A stretch of 6,025 nt of DNA, from NCBI GenBank assembly GCA_023433855.1, contig JAEYTV010000090.1, positions 1 through 6,025 on the forward strand, given 5' to 3'. Position 1 is the first letter of the stretch; every line of letters starts with the position of its first letter. The notes below the pieces were generated by a model. That model made no database searches. It saw only the letters and a list, made by a program, of their open reading frames with translations, and was not told where the DNA came from. This document shows positions 5,952 to 6,025 of the stretch, one piece after another. Both the position numbers and the translations under genes were made by a program. This DNA is from Pseudomonadota bacterium. Its GTDB lineage: Bacteria > Pseudomonadota > Alphaproteobacteria > Rhizobiales > Rhizobiaceae.

Positions 5952-6025
5952 GGTGGGATTCGAACCCACGATACGGTTGCCCGTATGCCGCATTTCGAGT
6001 GCGGTGCTTTCGACCACTCAGCCAC
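5942..6025 (-). tRNA. tRNA-Ser(CGA), missing its first 6 bases at the window edge
   Basis: Read on the minus strand, the sequence folds as a class II tRNA. The D arm begins GGCTGAGTGGTCGAAAGC; the anticodon stem CCGCA/TGCGG holds loop CTCGAAA with anticodon CGA (reads UCG). The long variable arm is ATACGG-GCAA-CCGTAT, the T arm is GTGGG/CCCAC with TTCGAAT, the acceptor strand is CCTCTCC, the discriminator is G, and CCA is encoded. The long variable arm and anticodon make it serine. About six bases of the 5' acceptor strand (expected GGAGAG) lie beyond the window. It is the probable integration target of the adjacent recombinase, and its 3' half is intact as expected if the element restores the gene on insertion. 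Confidence 0.95.

Noticed and set aside
5756..6025. Open minus-strand frame of 89 codons running through the tRNA
   Set aside because: Its first part is a translation of tRNA-Ser (MAEWSKAPHSK...), a well-known false gene, and the rest overlaps the integrase start.
1..6025. CRISPR array, rRNA, riboswitch or complete insertion sequence
   Set aside because: No spaced repeat array, no rRNA segment, no known riboswitch pattern and no transposase with terminal repeats is visible.

Overview
The window looks like one edge of a mobile genomic island in a GC-rich bacterium, most likely an alphaproteobacterium. That placement rests on composition, GTG starts and the tRNA-Ser type; it is an inference, and no taxonomic marker gene is present. 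Every gene I support is on the minus strand, so the island is read from the right edge of the window to the left.

From right to left, the layout starts with a tRNA-Ser(CGA) gene, cut by the window edge, whose 3' end faces the island. About 90 bp further on is a 630-residue tyrosine recombinase with all its catalytic residues, followed within 10 bp by a likely intrinsic terminator. A gene-poor stretch of about 450 bp comes next, with several inverted and direct repeats. Then comes a 369-residue protein of unknown family with a PD-(D/E)XK nuclease-like motif. After a 293-bp gap is gajA, an OLD-type protein with an AAA ATPase and a TOPRIM nuclease. Its stop codon overlaps (ATGA) the start of gajB, a UvrD-type helicase.

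GajA plus GajB is the Gabija anti-phage defence system. In Gabija, GajA is a nucleotide-sensing DNA nicking nuclease and GajB is a helicase that works with it. Here gajB runs in frame only through the Q motif and Walker A, then meets a TAG stop after 58 codons, 15 bp from the window edge. As sequenced the helicase is therefore truncated, and the system may be dead, or only its nuclease half may remain.

The most interesting points are four. (1) The PD-(D/E)XK protein lies between integrase and gajA and could be an accessory or separate defence effector. (2) A perfect 8-bp inverted repeat holds the gajA Shine-Dalgarno in its loop, directly before the gajA start. (3) The last 10 bases of the tRNA are repeated 22 bp downstream, which looks like an attachment-site duplication. 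(4) gajB is abruptly broken.
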